Position numbers and translations under genes: made by a program
Source of the DNA: Cytobacillus praedii
Lineage (GTDB): Bacteria > Bacillota > Bacilli > Bacillales > Cytobacillaceae
Length of the DNA: 64,000 nucleotides
Assembly (NCBI RefSeq): GCF_001439605.1
Contig: NZ_LMBX01000020.1
Span: 1-64,000 of the forward strand
Reading direction: 5' to 3'
Notes under the pieces: model-generated
What the model was told of the DNA's origin: nothing
The model's database searches: none
Seen by the model: the letters and a program-made list of their open reading frames with translations, nothing else
Part shown: positions 35,655 to 43,381 of the stretch, piece by piece
Layout: each line of letters begins with the position of its first letter
Position numbering within the stretch: position 1 is the first letter of the stretch

Positions 35655-35738
35655 ATAAGAAAAGCGGAAGTGCCTTGATCATCGCTGTACGAACGCTGAA
35701 GGACAACACAATAACTCCATAGTTATACTTTTCTTATC
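35655..35738. repeat. Dispersed repeat, deleted copy A
   Basis: An 84-bp element bounded by ATAAGAAAAG and its inverted end CTTTTCTTAT, containing GCGGAAG near the left and the short hairpin TAACTccatAGTTA near the right end. It is a shortened relative of copy B at 37153-37286: about 50 bp in the middle are missing. It sits just upstream of the ABC exporter start. Confidence 0.55.
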
Positions 35739-35838
35739 TTTCAAAATAACCGAAAAAGGTATTTTTATATAAATTGATTATACCATTTTCCGGTTTTCCT
35801 TATGCAGTGAAAGTCAGAGGGGCCTGTGCAAAACATGT

Positions 35839-36612
35839 TTATTCTTCAACCGATGTCCCGTTTTTCTTCTTGGATAAAAACCAGCCGCCAATAGCAATCA
35901 AGATTAATACAGCATAGAAGGTAATCTTCCATTCCGGCGATTTTGCGAAGCCTTCTGGCAGCACTGATAATGCAGGATGTGAAAGTGTATAAACCAATAA
36001 TTTCACCCCTACCCATCCAACGATTAGGAAAGCGGCAATTTCCAAACCAGGTCTTGCATGAAGTAATTTAACAAAGAAGTTAGCAGCATAGCGCATTATA
36101 ATTAATCCAATGAACCCTCCCGCAAAAATGACTAGAAACTTTCCGCCATCTAGTCCGCCAATATTCGGCAGCCCTGAATCTGGAAGAGCAATTGCTAAAG
36201 CAACCGCTGCAAGGATCGAGTCAACTGCAAAGGCAATATCCGCTAATTCCACCTTAAAAACCGTCATCCAAAAGCCTGCTCTCTTCTTTCCATTCGCATT
36301 CCCTATCTTTTCTTCTCCTTTTTTAATGATCAATTTTCTATAAATATGATTAATGGCAATAAACAGCAAGTAAAGGGCACCAATCGCTTGAACCTGCCAA
36401 ACATCAACGAGGAATGAAATAACAAATAGGGAACCAAATCGAAAGACAAACGCTCCAGCTAGCCCATAAAATAAGGCTTTTCTTCTTTCTGCTTCCGGCA
36501 GGTGTTTAACCATAATTGCTAAAACCAATGCATTATCTGCTGCCAAGAGCCCCTCCAGTGCAATTAATAATAACAATACTCCACCGTATTCTAGTAAAAT
36601 TGCTAGTTCCAT
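35839..36612 (-). CDS. ykoY: TerC-family membrane protein (YkoY/MeeY-like)
   Basis: A 257-residue protein with seven or eight membrane helices. The conserved acidic clusters EGLLAADNALV and KVELADIAFAVDSILAA, which include intramembrane Asp and Glu for metal passage, and the motif LYLLFIAINHIY identify the TerC family. B. subtilis YkoY (MeeY) exports manganese to secreted enzymes. Its 5' leader carries a yybP-ykoY Mn riboswitch, which matches the B. subtilis arrangement. GGAAGG lies before the ATG with a somewhat long gap. It is a single gene. Confidence 0.9.
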   Translation of the reverse strand: MELAILLEYGGVLLLLIALEGLLAADNALVLAIMVKHLPEAERRKALFYGLAGAFVFRFGSLFVISFLVDVWQVQAIGALYLLFIAINHIYRKLIIKKGEEKIGNANGKKRAGFWMTVFKVELADIAFAVDSILAAVALAIALPDSGLPNIGGLDGGKFLVIFAGGFIGLIIMRYAANFFVKLLHARPGLEIAAFLIVGWVGVKLLVYTLSHPALSVLPEGFAKSPEWKITFYAVLILIAIGGWFLSKKKNGTSVEE

Positions 36613-36685
36613 GTAAACATCATCCTTCCAAGTAGATATTGAATCAAATAAGTAAGTGGAAGAGGCTTCATCAAAAAACAGAAAA

Positions 36686-36711
36686 AGCCTTTACCACAAT
36701 GGTAAAGGCTT
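36686..36711 (-). terminator. Second (tandem) terminator in the TerC leader
   Basis: GCCTTTACC and GGTAAAGGC (minus-strand sense) pair around a 5-nt loop, followed by U5. It is 10 bp after the first riboswitch terminator and has almost the same stem sequence. Confidence 0.75.
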
Positions 36712-36721
36712 CAAAAACAAT

Positions 36722-36840
36722 AAAGACCCTTACCGAAATTGGTAAAGGTCTTGCTAACAACGATATGTTGCCACCAAAGCCGAGAGTTATTCACTCTGAA
36801 ATGACGACTTTGCTGTAAAAGCTACTCCCCTTTAGGAGTT
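36722..36840 (-). promoter_or_regulatory. yybP-ykoY (Mn2+) riboswitch
   Basis: Minus-strand sequence shows all family blocks: AAAGGGGAGTAGC, AAGTCGTCA, GCTTTGGTGGCAAC and GTTAGCAAGACCTTTACC. P1 forms between AAAGG near 36832 and CCTTT at 36744-36748. That same CCTTT is the left arm of the terminator GACCTTTACC/GGTAAGGGTC, so Mn binding should prevent termination. It lies directly upstream of the TerC gene. Confidence 0.92.
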
Positions 36841-36861
36841 ACTATTTGATTGATTACATTA

Positions 36862-36891
36862 ATTGTAACCATTTTTCAATCGTATTGTCAA
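36862..36891 (-). promoter_or_regulatory. Promoter of the Mn riboswitch-TerC unit
   Basis: On the minus strand TTGACA (36886-36891), 18-bp spacer, TACAAT (36862-36867). Transcription would start near 36855, just before the aptamer. Confidence 0.75.
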
Positions 36892-36943
36892 CAAAATTAT
36901 TATTCTTCAGAATAAATTTATATGAAAGCATGTAAGCCATTCT

Positions 36944-37087
36944 CTATATTGCCTTAGCTTCCTTTTTTCTTACCAAATGTTTGTCATCAATCCGTTTTTC
37001 AATTTTCTCAAGCTGCTCGCGGTCCCTTAAAAGCTCTTCTTTATTATTTCTAATTAGATTGGATAACGTCATTCTTTTTCTAGTCAT
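36944..37087 (-). CDS. FbpB-family small basic protein
   Basis: A 47-residue highly basic protein beginning MTRKRMTLSNLIRNNKEELL, with EKIEKRIDDKHLVRKK near the end. This matches the FbpB family of small Fur-regulated proteins, which in B. subtilis help an sRNA repress iron-rich proteins under iron limitation. The ATG at 37087 has GGAGGAG about nine bases upstream. No Fur box is evident in the 65 bp upstream. It lies between the glycine riboswitch and the Mn riboswitch, on the same strand as both. Confidence 0.8.
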   Translation of the reverse strand: MTRKRMTLSNLIRNNKEELLRDREQLEKIEKRIDDKHLVRKKEAKAI

Positions 37088-37152
37088 CTCTACATCTCCT
37101 CCCTCATGCTGCATTCGTTAGGAAAATTCATTTAATTACTAAACCTTTTCCT

Positions 37153-37286
37153 ATAAGAAAAGCGGGAGCGCCTTGGTTATCGCCGTACAAAAGCAGAAGG
37201 GCCACGACTTATCGTAGGAGTGGACCTGAAGTTTGATAGGCGATGTGCTAGACAATGCTCTAACTCCATAGTTATACTTTCTTATC
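37153..37286. repeat. Dispersed repeat, fuller copy B
   Basis: A 134-bp element starting ATAAGAAAAGCGGGAG and ending AGTTATACTTTCTTAT, so its ends form an inverted pair. The middle contains GACTTATCG and GTGCTAGACA, shared with copy C at 62143-62284. It separates the glycine riboswitch terminator from the FbpB gene by about 200 bp in total. Confidence 0.6.
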
Positions 37287-37290
37287 CTAT

Positions 37291-37338
37291 AAAAAAGGAC
37301 AGAAAAGGTGTAGTAATCTCTACCCTTCCCTGTCCTTT
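37291..37338 (-). terminator. Terminator of the glycine riboswitch
   Basis: On the minus strand AAGGACAG pairs with CTGTCCTT, with an inner GGGTAG/CTACACC-type pair and a run of U6 after it. It follows the second aptamer by about five bases. Confidence 0.85.
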
Positions 37339-37506
37339 ATACCTGAGAGTTTCATCCCAATAATGGGTCCCCTTTGGTGCCGTACGAATGTATACGAGCT
37401 CTCCAGAGATGCGTCCTAATTGTGGTTCTTCTACCTGAGAGATTTGTTCCAAGGGTATTTTCGGAACTTGCCCCTTCGGTGGCCTATCGTAATGCACTCT
37501 CCCACA
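37335..37506 (-). promoter_or_regulatory. Tandem glycine riboswitch (gcvT motif), two aptamers, no glycine gene behind it
   Basis: Minus-strand reading shows aptamer 1 (GGGAGAGTGCA, CCACCGAAGGGGCAAG, AAATCTCTCAGG) then a short linker and aptamer 2 (CATCTCTGGAGAGC, GCACCAAAGGGGAC, GAAACTCTCAGG). Both aptamers have the conserved cores, and a terminator follows. In Bacillus this element normally precedes gcvT-gcvPA-gcvPB or a glycine transporter. Here the terminator is followed by a repeat and FbpB. Confidence 0.93.
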
Positions 37507-37547
37507 ATAGTCATCCGCTCATATAGAATTTTCATTATATTTAAAAT

Positions 37548-37571
37548 AATACTTATTTACTGAAATGTCAA
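37548..37571 (-). promoter_or_regulatory. Promoter of the glycine riboswitch RNA
   Basis: On the minus strand a perfect TTGACA (37566-37571) is followed after 17 bp by TATTTT. It lies about 40 bp before the first aptamer, so the riboswitch is probably transcribed. Confidence 0.5.
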
Positions 37572-37620
37572 GCGGAAGGGTATTTTGTAGGACAGGCCAA
37601 ATTCCTACTAAATTAGTAAA

Positions 37621-37649
37621 TTGACAAATAAGTTCCTCTGCTTTAAAAT
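37621..37649 (+). promoter_or_regulatory. Promoter of queT
   Basis: TTGACA (37621-37626), 17-bp spacer, TAAAAT (37644-37649). Transcription would start near 37656, just before the preQ1 aptamer. Confidence 0.8.
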
Positions 37650-37669
37650 TTAATCTTTGAGCAATGCTC

Positions 37670-37708
37670 ACGTGGTTCGAGAACCTCCCACGGAAAAAAA
37701 CTAAGGAG
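37670..37708 (+). promoter_or_regulatory. PreQ1-I riboswitch at the queT ribosome-binding site
   Basis: CGTGGTTCGAGAACCTCCCACG (in part 37671-37692) followed by A7 CTA AGGAG is the minimal preQ1-I aptamer: the hairpin loop pairs with the downstream segment. The AAGGAG at 37703-37708 is the Shine-Dalgarno for queT, so preQ1 probably blocks translation initiation. Confidence 0.9.
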
Positions 37709-37718
37709 AGAATAGAAT

Positions 37719-38204
37719 ATGAATATAAAAACACTTGTTGGTAATGGAATATTAGCAGCTTTATATATTGCTGTTTCCATGCTCATCCAGCCCTTTGGAT
37801 TTACTGCTGTCCAATTTCGGGTATCCGAAATGTTTAATCATCTAGTTGTCTTCAATAAAAAATATATTTATGGAATGATTCTAGGTGTATTTTTAACAAA
37901 CCTGTTGTTTTCACCAATGAAAGCGTACGATCTTATTTTTGGGGTCGGACATTCCTTGCTTTCATTACTAATCACGATAGTTTGCTGCCGTTTTATTAAG
38001 AACATCTGGGTTCGAATGGTTGTAAATACAGTCGTCTTTACGTGTATGATGTGGATTATTGCTCTTGAACTTCACCTCGCATTCGGGTTGCCATTCGGCT
38101 TTACTTGGGTCACAACTGCCATTGGTGAGTTTGTAGTCATGGCCATCGGAATACCATTAATGTATGCATTAAACAAACGGGTTAATTTTGAGAAACTAAT
38201 ATAA
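37719..38204 (+). CDS. queT: QueT-family queuosine precursor transporter
   Basis: A 161-residue protein with five or six membrane helices and the QueT family signature, including RVSEMFNHLVVFN near residue 40 and TAVQFRVSE. It is an ECF-type S component taking up preQ1 or related queuine precursors for tRNA modification; the energising EcfAAT module is encoded elsewhere. A preQ1 riboswitch overlaps its ribosome-binding site, which fixes both the start (ATG at 37719) and the role. It is a single gene with a terminator. Confidence 0.92.
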   Translation: MNIKTLVGNGILAALYIAVSMLIQPFGFTAVQFRVSEMFNHLVVFNKKYIYGMILGVFLTNLLFSPMKAYDLIFGVGHSLLSLLITIVCCRFIKNIWVRMVVNTVVFTCMMWIIALELHLAFGLPFGFTWVTTAIGEFVVMAIGIPLMYALNKRVNFEKLI

Positions 38205-38214
38205 AATCTAATAT

Positions 38215-38257
38215 ATAGCATGTGAAATCTTAATGAATTTCACATGCTATTTTTTTA
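38215..38257 (+). terminator. Terminator of queT
   Basis: A 14-bp stem from ATAGCATGTGAAAT to 38237-38250, an AT-rich loop, then T7 at 38251-38257. Confidence 0.85.
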
Positions 38258-38311
38258 TTAATTAAGCCTGATAACTATCCACTCCTAATATTATAGAAAT
38301 TTGGATGAGAA

Positions 38312-38840
38312 CGGGCTTTCATTTACTTGATGAAGGACTTTTTTCAGGCTAATCAGCCAAGTTCGGGACTTCATTTCCTTGATGAAGGACTTTTTTCAGG
38401 CTAACCGACCGAGTACGGGCTTTCATAACCTTAATGAAGGACTCTTTACAGGCTAACCGGCCGTGAACGGGCTTTCATTCCTTTGATAAAGGACATTTTT
38501 CAGGCTAATCAGTCAAGGACCGGTCTTCATTTCCTTTATGAAGGACTCTTTACAGGCTAATCGCCCTGGGCAGGCTTTCATTTCCTTGATGAAGGACTTT
38601 TTTCAGGCTAATCAGCCAAGGACGGGCCTTCATTTCCTTGATCAAGGACTTTTTTCAGCCTAACCGACCATGGACGGGCCTTCATTTCCTTGATGAAGGA
38701 CTTTTTTCAGGCTAGCCGACCGAGTACGGGCTCTCATAACTTTAATGAAAGACTCTTTACAGGCCAACCCGCAGAGAACGGGCTTTCATTCCCTTGATGA
38801 AGGAATTTTTACAAGATAACCAACCAAGAACGGGCCTTCA
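38312..38840. repeat. Array of about ten 52-bp tandem repeats
   Basis: Units begin CGGGCTTTCATT or a variant at 38312, 38364, 38416, 38468, 38520 and so on, each 51-52 bp, diverged by about 10-25%. Every unit contains a hairpin, CTTCAT...ATGAAG, and in most a second, GGCT-AATC-AGCC. No coding frame of note runs through. The 785-bp gap 38205-38989 is filled by the queT terminator, this array and a terminator. Confidence 0.85.
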
Positions 38841-38866
38841 AATAATAAACTTACTGAAGAACATAA

Positions 38867-38904
38867 AAAAGGCAGGAAAATTTAATAAAATTTTCCTGCC
38901 TTTT
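38867..38904. terminator. Terminator behind the NCS2 permease
   Basis: A stem of about 17 bp (AAAAGGCAGGAAAATTT with its complement) around AATA. Flanking A and T runs let it act in both directions; the minus-strand permease ends 86 bp away. Confidence 0.85.
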
Positions 38905-38989
38905 ATTTTCTTCTTGCCCCCAAAAGCGAGCCCGCTATAGTATCAACCCTTTATTTCTTATCCACCACAAACGATCAAAATTAAAACTT

Positions 38990-40300
38990 TTATCCACGGA
39001 CGTTGCCTGGCATCTGTTCGAAGGCTGACCAGTTGATACATTTTTCTAATATGATGGATAGGAGTACCCCCATGATAAGTCCATTTGAAATAAATGGCTG
39101 GATAAGTACTGGAAGGTTTTTAAAAAGGGCTGGTGAGACATTCATCAGGCTGATGCCAATGAGGACTGGGGCAGCCAGCCGGAAGATTGTATTTGAATTG
39201 AACTCTTTTCCATTTAAACTGCTGAAGGCGGTTCCAAATAACTGGAGATATGCAACAAACAAGACTGCATTCCCTACCGTAATAGGCATAGACGCCAACA
39301 ATGATCCTAACGCTGGAATTAGTCCAATGACCGTTAACAATCCGCCTCCAATAAAAAATGACTTTTTATCAAAAATTCGTGTACTTTGCAAAAATCCGAT
39401 TGAAGAAGTAAAGGGCGTGAATGGAACGAGGCCAAAGCCTGTCCCTGCCACGGAGAAAATGCATGTTATAAATATAGAATGGCTGTACTGTTTCTCTACT
39501 GCCTTTTTATTAAATAGCTTTTGCGCTGCACTTATTGAAGCAATCGTATTGCTTAAATTTAACATTCCAGCAAAAAAAGATACAGCAATAATTCCAACCT
39601 CTAAATTCGGTTTTCCTAAAGGAAATAATGTAAAGGCAAAATCAGATGCCTGCGAAACTGACTCTGCTTGATTAAAAAAGATTAATTCATAAAGTCCCCA
39701 TCCAATAATCAATCCGATTAGAATAGAAAAATTACTGATTACTGTATTGCCTTTTAATTTTATTAGACAAACCAATATGACAATTCCAACGGAAAATAAG
39801 CTCACAGGTATATCAATGGTTCCTTGCTCCGTGATTTTCAGCATCCCTTTAAAGAAGATTAAAACAAGCTGAAAGGTTAATAGAAATAAATAAACCGACA
39901 TCACCATCGGGCTGAAAATCGATTGTAAAAGTGAAATGCCATTGAAGGCTGCAAGAATGATCGTAACTAGAGAGGCTAAAAGAAGACCTGTGGTAATTCC
40001 ACCGCCAATGGAAGAATAACTCATTTCAAGTGAAGAAGCTGATAAGCCTAAATTAAGAATTAGACCCCATATTAACCCCGAATGTCCCTCCATTAAAGGA
40101 TAGCGATGTCCCTTCCATCCTTGCAAAATACATGCAAGACCTGTAAATACAAGAGAAACTTTCAGCATCATTGCCATCGTTTCGTGTGGCAGTTGAAAGG
40201 CATTTGCCACAGATATAGGAACCATGACTGTATTTGCAAAGATAAAAAACAGCCATTGTACGGAAGAAAATACTGTCACCGATGAGACCCATTTATTCAT
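38990..40300 (-). CDS. NCS2-family purine/pyrimidine permease (YwdJ-like)
   Basis: A 436-residue protein with about twelve hydrophobic helices. The segments FFIFANTVMVPISVANAF and HSGLIWGLILNLG and the late PFTPFTSSIGFLQSTRI region match the nucleobase:cation symporter-2 family, in the branch near B. subtilis YwdJ. It should import a purine or pyrimidine base using the proton gradient. The purine-specific signature is not fully typical, so the substrate is open. It has its own terminator on the minus strand. Confidence 0.75.
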   Translation of the reverse strand: MNKWVSSVTVFSSVQWLFFIFANTVMVPISVANAFQLPHETMAMMLKVSLVFTGLACILQGWKGHRYPLMEGHSGLIWGLILNLGLSASSLEMSYSSIGGGITTGLLLASLVTIILAAFNGISLLQSIFSPMVMSVYLFLLTFQLVLIFFKGMLKITEQGTIDIPVSLFSVGIVILVCLIKLKGNTVISNFSILIGLIIGWGLYELIFFNQAESVSQASDFAFTLFPLGKPNLEVGIIAVSFFAGMLNLSNTIASISAAQKLFNKKAVEKQYSHSIFITCIFSVAGTGFGLVPFTPFTSSIGFLQSTRIFDKKSFFIGGGLLTVIGLIPALGSLLASMPITVGNAVLFVAYLQLFGTAFSSLNGKEFNSNTIFRLAAPVLIGISLMNVSPALFKNLPVLIQPFISNGLIMGVLLSIILEKCINWSAFEQMPGNVRG

Positions 40301-40390
40301 ATTTCCACCACTTTCTAAATAGCACCTAAATAATTTTATCGTTTTGCTCCCTTTCGAGAGATACTTGCTTACTTAGCTAGGAAAAAACAG

Positions 40391-40416
40391 AAAAAAGCCG
40401 GCTGTTTCAGCCGACT
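40391..40416 (-). terminator. Terminator behind aspartokinase
   Basis: AGTCGGCTG and CAGCCGGCT (minus-strand sense) form a 9-bp stem with one G-U pair, loop AAA, then U6. Confidence 0.8.
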
Positions 40417-40518
40417 ATCCTATTATAATATAATTGCATACATCCTTAAATTTTTTTTATTACCAATCCATTATATAAAGCTAGATTTGCTAGCTATCCT
40501 ACTTACAGATTCAGCGTT

Positions 40519-41880
40519 TTAAACAGTCACTGCCGCAAAAAATTCCTCATAAAGTGCCCAGACTGCTCGTTTTTCATCGATTTCCTTTACTCCGAACATC
40601 ATACTGACCTCAGAGGAACCCTGATTAATCATTTCGATATTAACATTTGCATTTGCTAATGCTTTTGAAGCTCTTGCCGTTGTCCCGATATTGTGACGCA
40701 TTCCTTCACCAACGACCATGATTAAAGCAAGACCATGCTCGATTACTACTTCGTCCGTATGAAGCTCAGCTTCAATTCGTCTTTTTATTTCCTTCTCCAT
40801 AAGCGGATTAAATTGGCTTTCCCTTAAAATAATAGAGATATCATCAATGCCTGAGGGAATATGTTCATATGATAATCCGAAGCTTTCTAATATAGCTAAA
40901 AGCTTTCTTCCAAATCCAACTTCTCTATTCATTAAATATTTACTGACATAAATGCTGCAAAATCCTTGGTCACTAGCAATGCCTATAACAGGTCCATTAG
41001 CATTATCCCTTTCAGACACAATTTTTGTCCCTGGTGCGGATGGATTATTTGTATTTTTTATTTGCACAGGAATTCCTGCCTTAAATGCCGGAACGAGCGC
41101 CTCATCATGAAGGACTGTAAAGCCAGCATAGGAAAGCTCTCTCATCTCCCTGTAGGTTAACTCCTTAACCTCCTTCGGCTGGCTAACGATGGATGGATTA
41201 ACCGAGTAAACCGCATCTACATCAGTGAAATTTTCATATAGGTCTGCTTTCAGTCCATTAGCAAGAATAGAACCTGTCACATCTGACCCGCTGCGAGAAA
41301 AAGTATAAACGTCTCCTTCTTTGCTATACCCGAAAAACCCGGGAAAAATTAATATACCTGAACGTTCGCGAAGAGAATAAAGCAATTCATAAGATTCCTG
41401 AAGGACTTGGGCATTCCCAGGATCTGCACTGACAAATAGTCCAGCATCCTTAGGATTGACATAGTGAGCTTCTACTCCCTGCTTTTGAAAATAAGCAGCT
41501 ACTAATTTGGCATGATTATCTTCCCCGCTCGCTTTTACTAGTTCCACGAACTGTTTTGGCTTGCTTCTATCTCCAGCTAACCTGCCCGCTAGATCATTTT
41601 CAATTTCTTTAACAACCTCACTAGGAAGCTGTAATTCTACTGCAATAGACGTATATCTTTCAATTACCATTTCAACCAATTCCAGTGGGTCATTATTTAA
41701 TAAACATTGTTCTGCACATTCGATTAATAAATCTGTCACTTTATCATCTGTGGCAAACCTCTTCCCTGGTGCAGAAACAACAATAACTTTCCTTTGAGAA
41801 TCCGATTGAACAATCTGGAATACCTTCTCAATTTGTTTTCCGGATGCTAAAGAGGAGCCACCAAACTTCACTACCTTCAT
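40519..41880 (-). CDS. yclM: Aspartate kinase, ThrD/YclM type
   Basis: A 453-residue enzyme phosphorylating aspartate at the start of lysine, threonine and methionine synthesis. The kinase core begins KVVKFGGSSLASG, with the catalytic region GGSSL, TDVDAVYS and FSRSGSDVTGS; the C-terminus carries two ACT domains (about 300-450). The single-chain length and the absence of an internal beta start match B. subtilis AK III (YclM/ThrD), regulated by lysine plus threonine. A terminator follows. It is alone, not with other lysine genes. Confidence 0.85.
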   Translation of the reverse strand: MKVVKFGGSSLASGKQIEKVFQIVQSDSQRKVIVVSAPGKRFATDDKVTDLLIECAEQCLLNNDPLELVEMVIERYTSIAVELQLPSEVVKEIENDLAGRLAGDRSKPKQFVELVKASGEDNHAKLVAAYFQKQGVEAHYVNPKDAGLFVSADPGNAQVLQESYELLYSLRERSGILIFPGFFGYSKEGDVYTFSRSGSDVTGSILANGLKADLYENFTDVDAVYSVNPSIVSQPKEVKELTYREMRELSYAGFTVLHDEALVPAFKAGIPVQIKNTNNPSAPGTKIVSERDNANGPVIGIASDQGFCSIYVSKYLMNREVGFGRKLLAILESFGLSYEHIPSGIDDISIILRESQFNPLMEKEIKRRIEAELHTDEVVIEHGLALIMVVGEGMRHNIGTTARASKALANANVNIEMINQGSSEVSMMFGVKEIDEKRAVWALYEEFFAAVTV

Positions 41881-42183
41881 TCATACATCTCCTAATCTCT
41901 GAAAATTTAATCTTAATTTTACTCCTATTCAGAAAATAATCAAGGTTTTTTCCTTCCTGAACATACATTTGTTTATTAGGAGAGGACAATTAACTAAAGC
42001 GAAACAGGAATTATTACCTATATTTGTGAATAAAACGATACAATTATTACTTGCCCCCATGCCAAACGAATTGTTTTAAGCGTATCCCTAACGTCTCGAT
42101 GTCGTTTTAAAATATAATAATAGTATCTAAATCAACCGTATTTTTACATTTCATACAAGATATTGAGAAAGGAAGCAGAATTC
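41881..42183. other. AT-rich intergenic region upstream of the RsbY-like gene
   Basis: A 303-bp divergent spacer. An exact TATAAT sits at 42114-42119 without a good -35 17 bp upstream, and AAAGGAAG precedes the ATG at 42184. No sigma-B promoter and no riboswitch were recognised. Confidence 0.4.
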
Positions 42184-43320
42184 ATGGGGATTTTAATAGT
42201 AGATGACAATCAATCAAACTTGTTTGTTATTGAAAATATTCTAAAGCGTGCTGGATATGATAACTATCTATCACTTACATCCGCAAAAGAAATGTTTGCT
42301 TACTTCCAACAAAAGTCGCCGTCGCCAATGAAGACAGACATTATATTAATGGATATTATGATGCCTGAAATGGACGGCATTGAAGCTTGTAAACGTCTTC
42401 AGCAAATGCCGCATCTAAAAGATATTCCAGTCATCTTTGTCACTGCACTGGAAGATTCAAACAAAGTAGTAGAAGCACTTGATGCCGGCGGAATTGATTA
42501 TGTAATGAAACCTATTAACAAAACAGAGCTTCTAGCAAGAATTCGAGTTGCATTAAGATTGAAATATGAAAAAGACTGGCATCTTGAACAGGATGAGAAA
42601 ATTAGAAATGAGCTTGATCTTTCTATGCAAGTACAAACAAGCCTTTTAAGTGAAACTGTACATAAAGAAAATCTGTTATTAACAGCCTCCTATTTACCTG
42701 CTTATAAGCTTGCAGGTGATATGTATTATTGGCAAAAGCTTGATGAGAACCGCTACGCTGCCATCCAGCTTGATATGATGGGGCATGGAATATCTGCCTC
42801 TCTCGTGTGCATGTTTATTTCATCCGTTTTAAGGGATGCAATTACATCAGGTTCAGATCCAGAATACGTCATGAAAGAGCTCAATCGGTGGATGAATTCG
42901 CTAAATCGCCGTAATCAGCAAATCCCTTACTATTTCACTGCCATCTATCTTGTTCTAGATACAAAGAGAAAGTGCATTGAATATGTGAATGCCGGCCATC
43001 CAACTGGATTTGCATTAATAGATAATAAGGAAATAAAAGAACTTGCAAGCAATACCTGTGCTGTAGGATTTTTTGAGGATATTCAAATCGATAAAACAGT
43101 TATCTCCTATTCAGACTCTGTTCAGCTTCTGCTTTGCACTGATGGTGTAGAAGAAGCCATTGAAAAATATGAGGAGAATGGATATAAGTTTCTTAAGGAA
43201 AAAGCGGCAGCATACTGGACCGAAACCGAAAACAAACAGCCCATCGATTATCTATTATCCCAAAAACAGCAAGCAAATGCAGAAGATGATATGTGTGTAG
43301 TATTAATTCAAGCAAAATAA
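42184..43320 (+). CDS. RsbY-like receiver-PP2C phosphatase
   Basis: A 378-residue protein. Residues 1-125 are a response-regulator receiver with the phosphoacceptor in LMDIMMPEMDG and the conserved Lys in YVMKPINK. Residues about 150-378 are a SpoIIE/RsbU-type PP2C phosphatase with LAGDMYYW, DMMGHGISASLV, CTDGVEE and AEDDMC metal-binding Asps. In B. cereus RsbY this layout dephosphorylates RsbV to release SigB. The ATG at 42184 has AAAGGAAG upstream; a TTG at 42163 overlaps that site. The partner methyltransferase and kinase lie at 50.8-54.4 kb, separated by the Mrp operon. Confidence 0.85.
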   Translation: MGILIVDDNQSNLFVIENILKRAGYDNYLSLTSAKEMFAYFQQKSPSPMKTDIILMDIMMPEMDGIEACKRLQQMPHLKDIPVIFVTALEDSNKVVEALDAGGIDYVMKPINKTELLARIRVALRLKYEKDWHLEQDEKIRNELDLSMQVQTSLLSETVHKENLLLTASYLPAYKLAGDMYYWQKLDENRYAAIQLDMMGHGISASLVCMFISSVLRDAITSGSDPEYVMKELNRWMNSLNRRNQQIPYYFTAIYLVLDTKRKCIEYVNAGHPTGFALIDNKEIKELASNTCAVGFFEDIQIDKTVISYSDSVQLLLCTDGVEEAIEKYEENGYKFLKEKAAAYWTETENKQPIDYLLSQKQQANAEDDMCVVLIQAK

Positions 43321-43322
43321 AA

Positions 43323-43360
43323 AAGAAGCAAATAATCTGTTGATTATTTGCTTCTTCTTT
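43323..43360. terminator. Terminator between convergent RsbY-like and mrpG genes
   Basis: A 15-bp stem, AAGAAGCAAATAATC with its complement, and a TGTT loop, followed by CTTTT. It lies between the stops at 43320 and 43382. Confidence 0.85.
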
Positions 43361-43381
43361 TCAGGAACCTTATTTCTCTAC

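Noticed and set aside
37282-37497. A 71-codon frame through the glycine riboswitch region
   Set aside because: It lies inside both aptamers and the terminator; the sequence is explained by RNA structure, and no ribosome-binding site precedes it.
38312-38840. 52-bp repeats considered as CRISPR
   Set aside because: Units are contiguous and diverged, with no constant repeat plus unique spacer pattern and no cas genes.
41930-42080. Short frame of about 35 codons upstream of the RsbY-like gene
   Set aside because: No convincing ribosome-binding site and no recognisable sequence.
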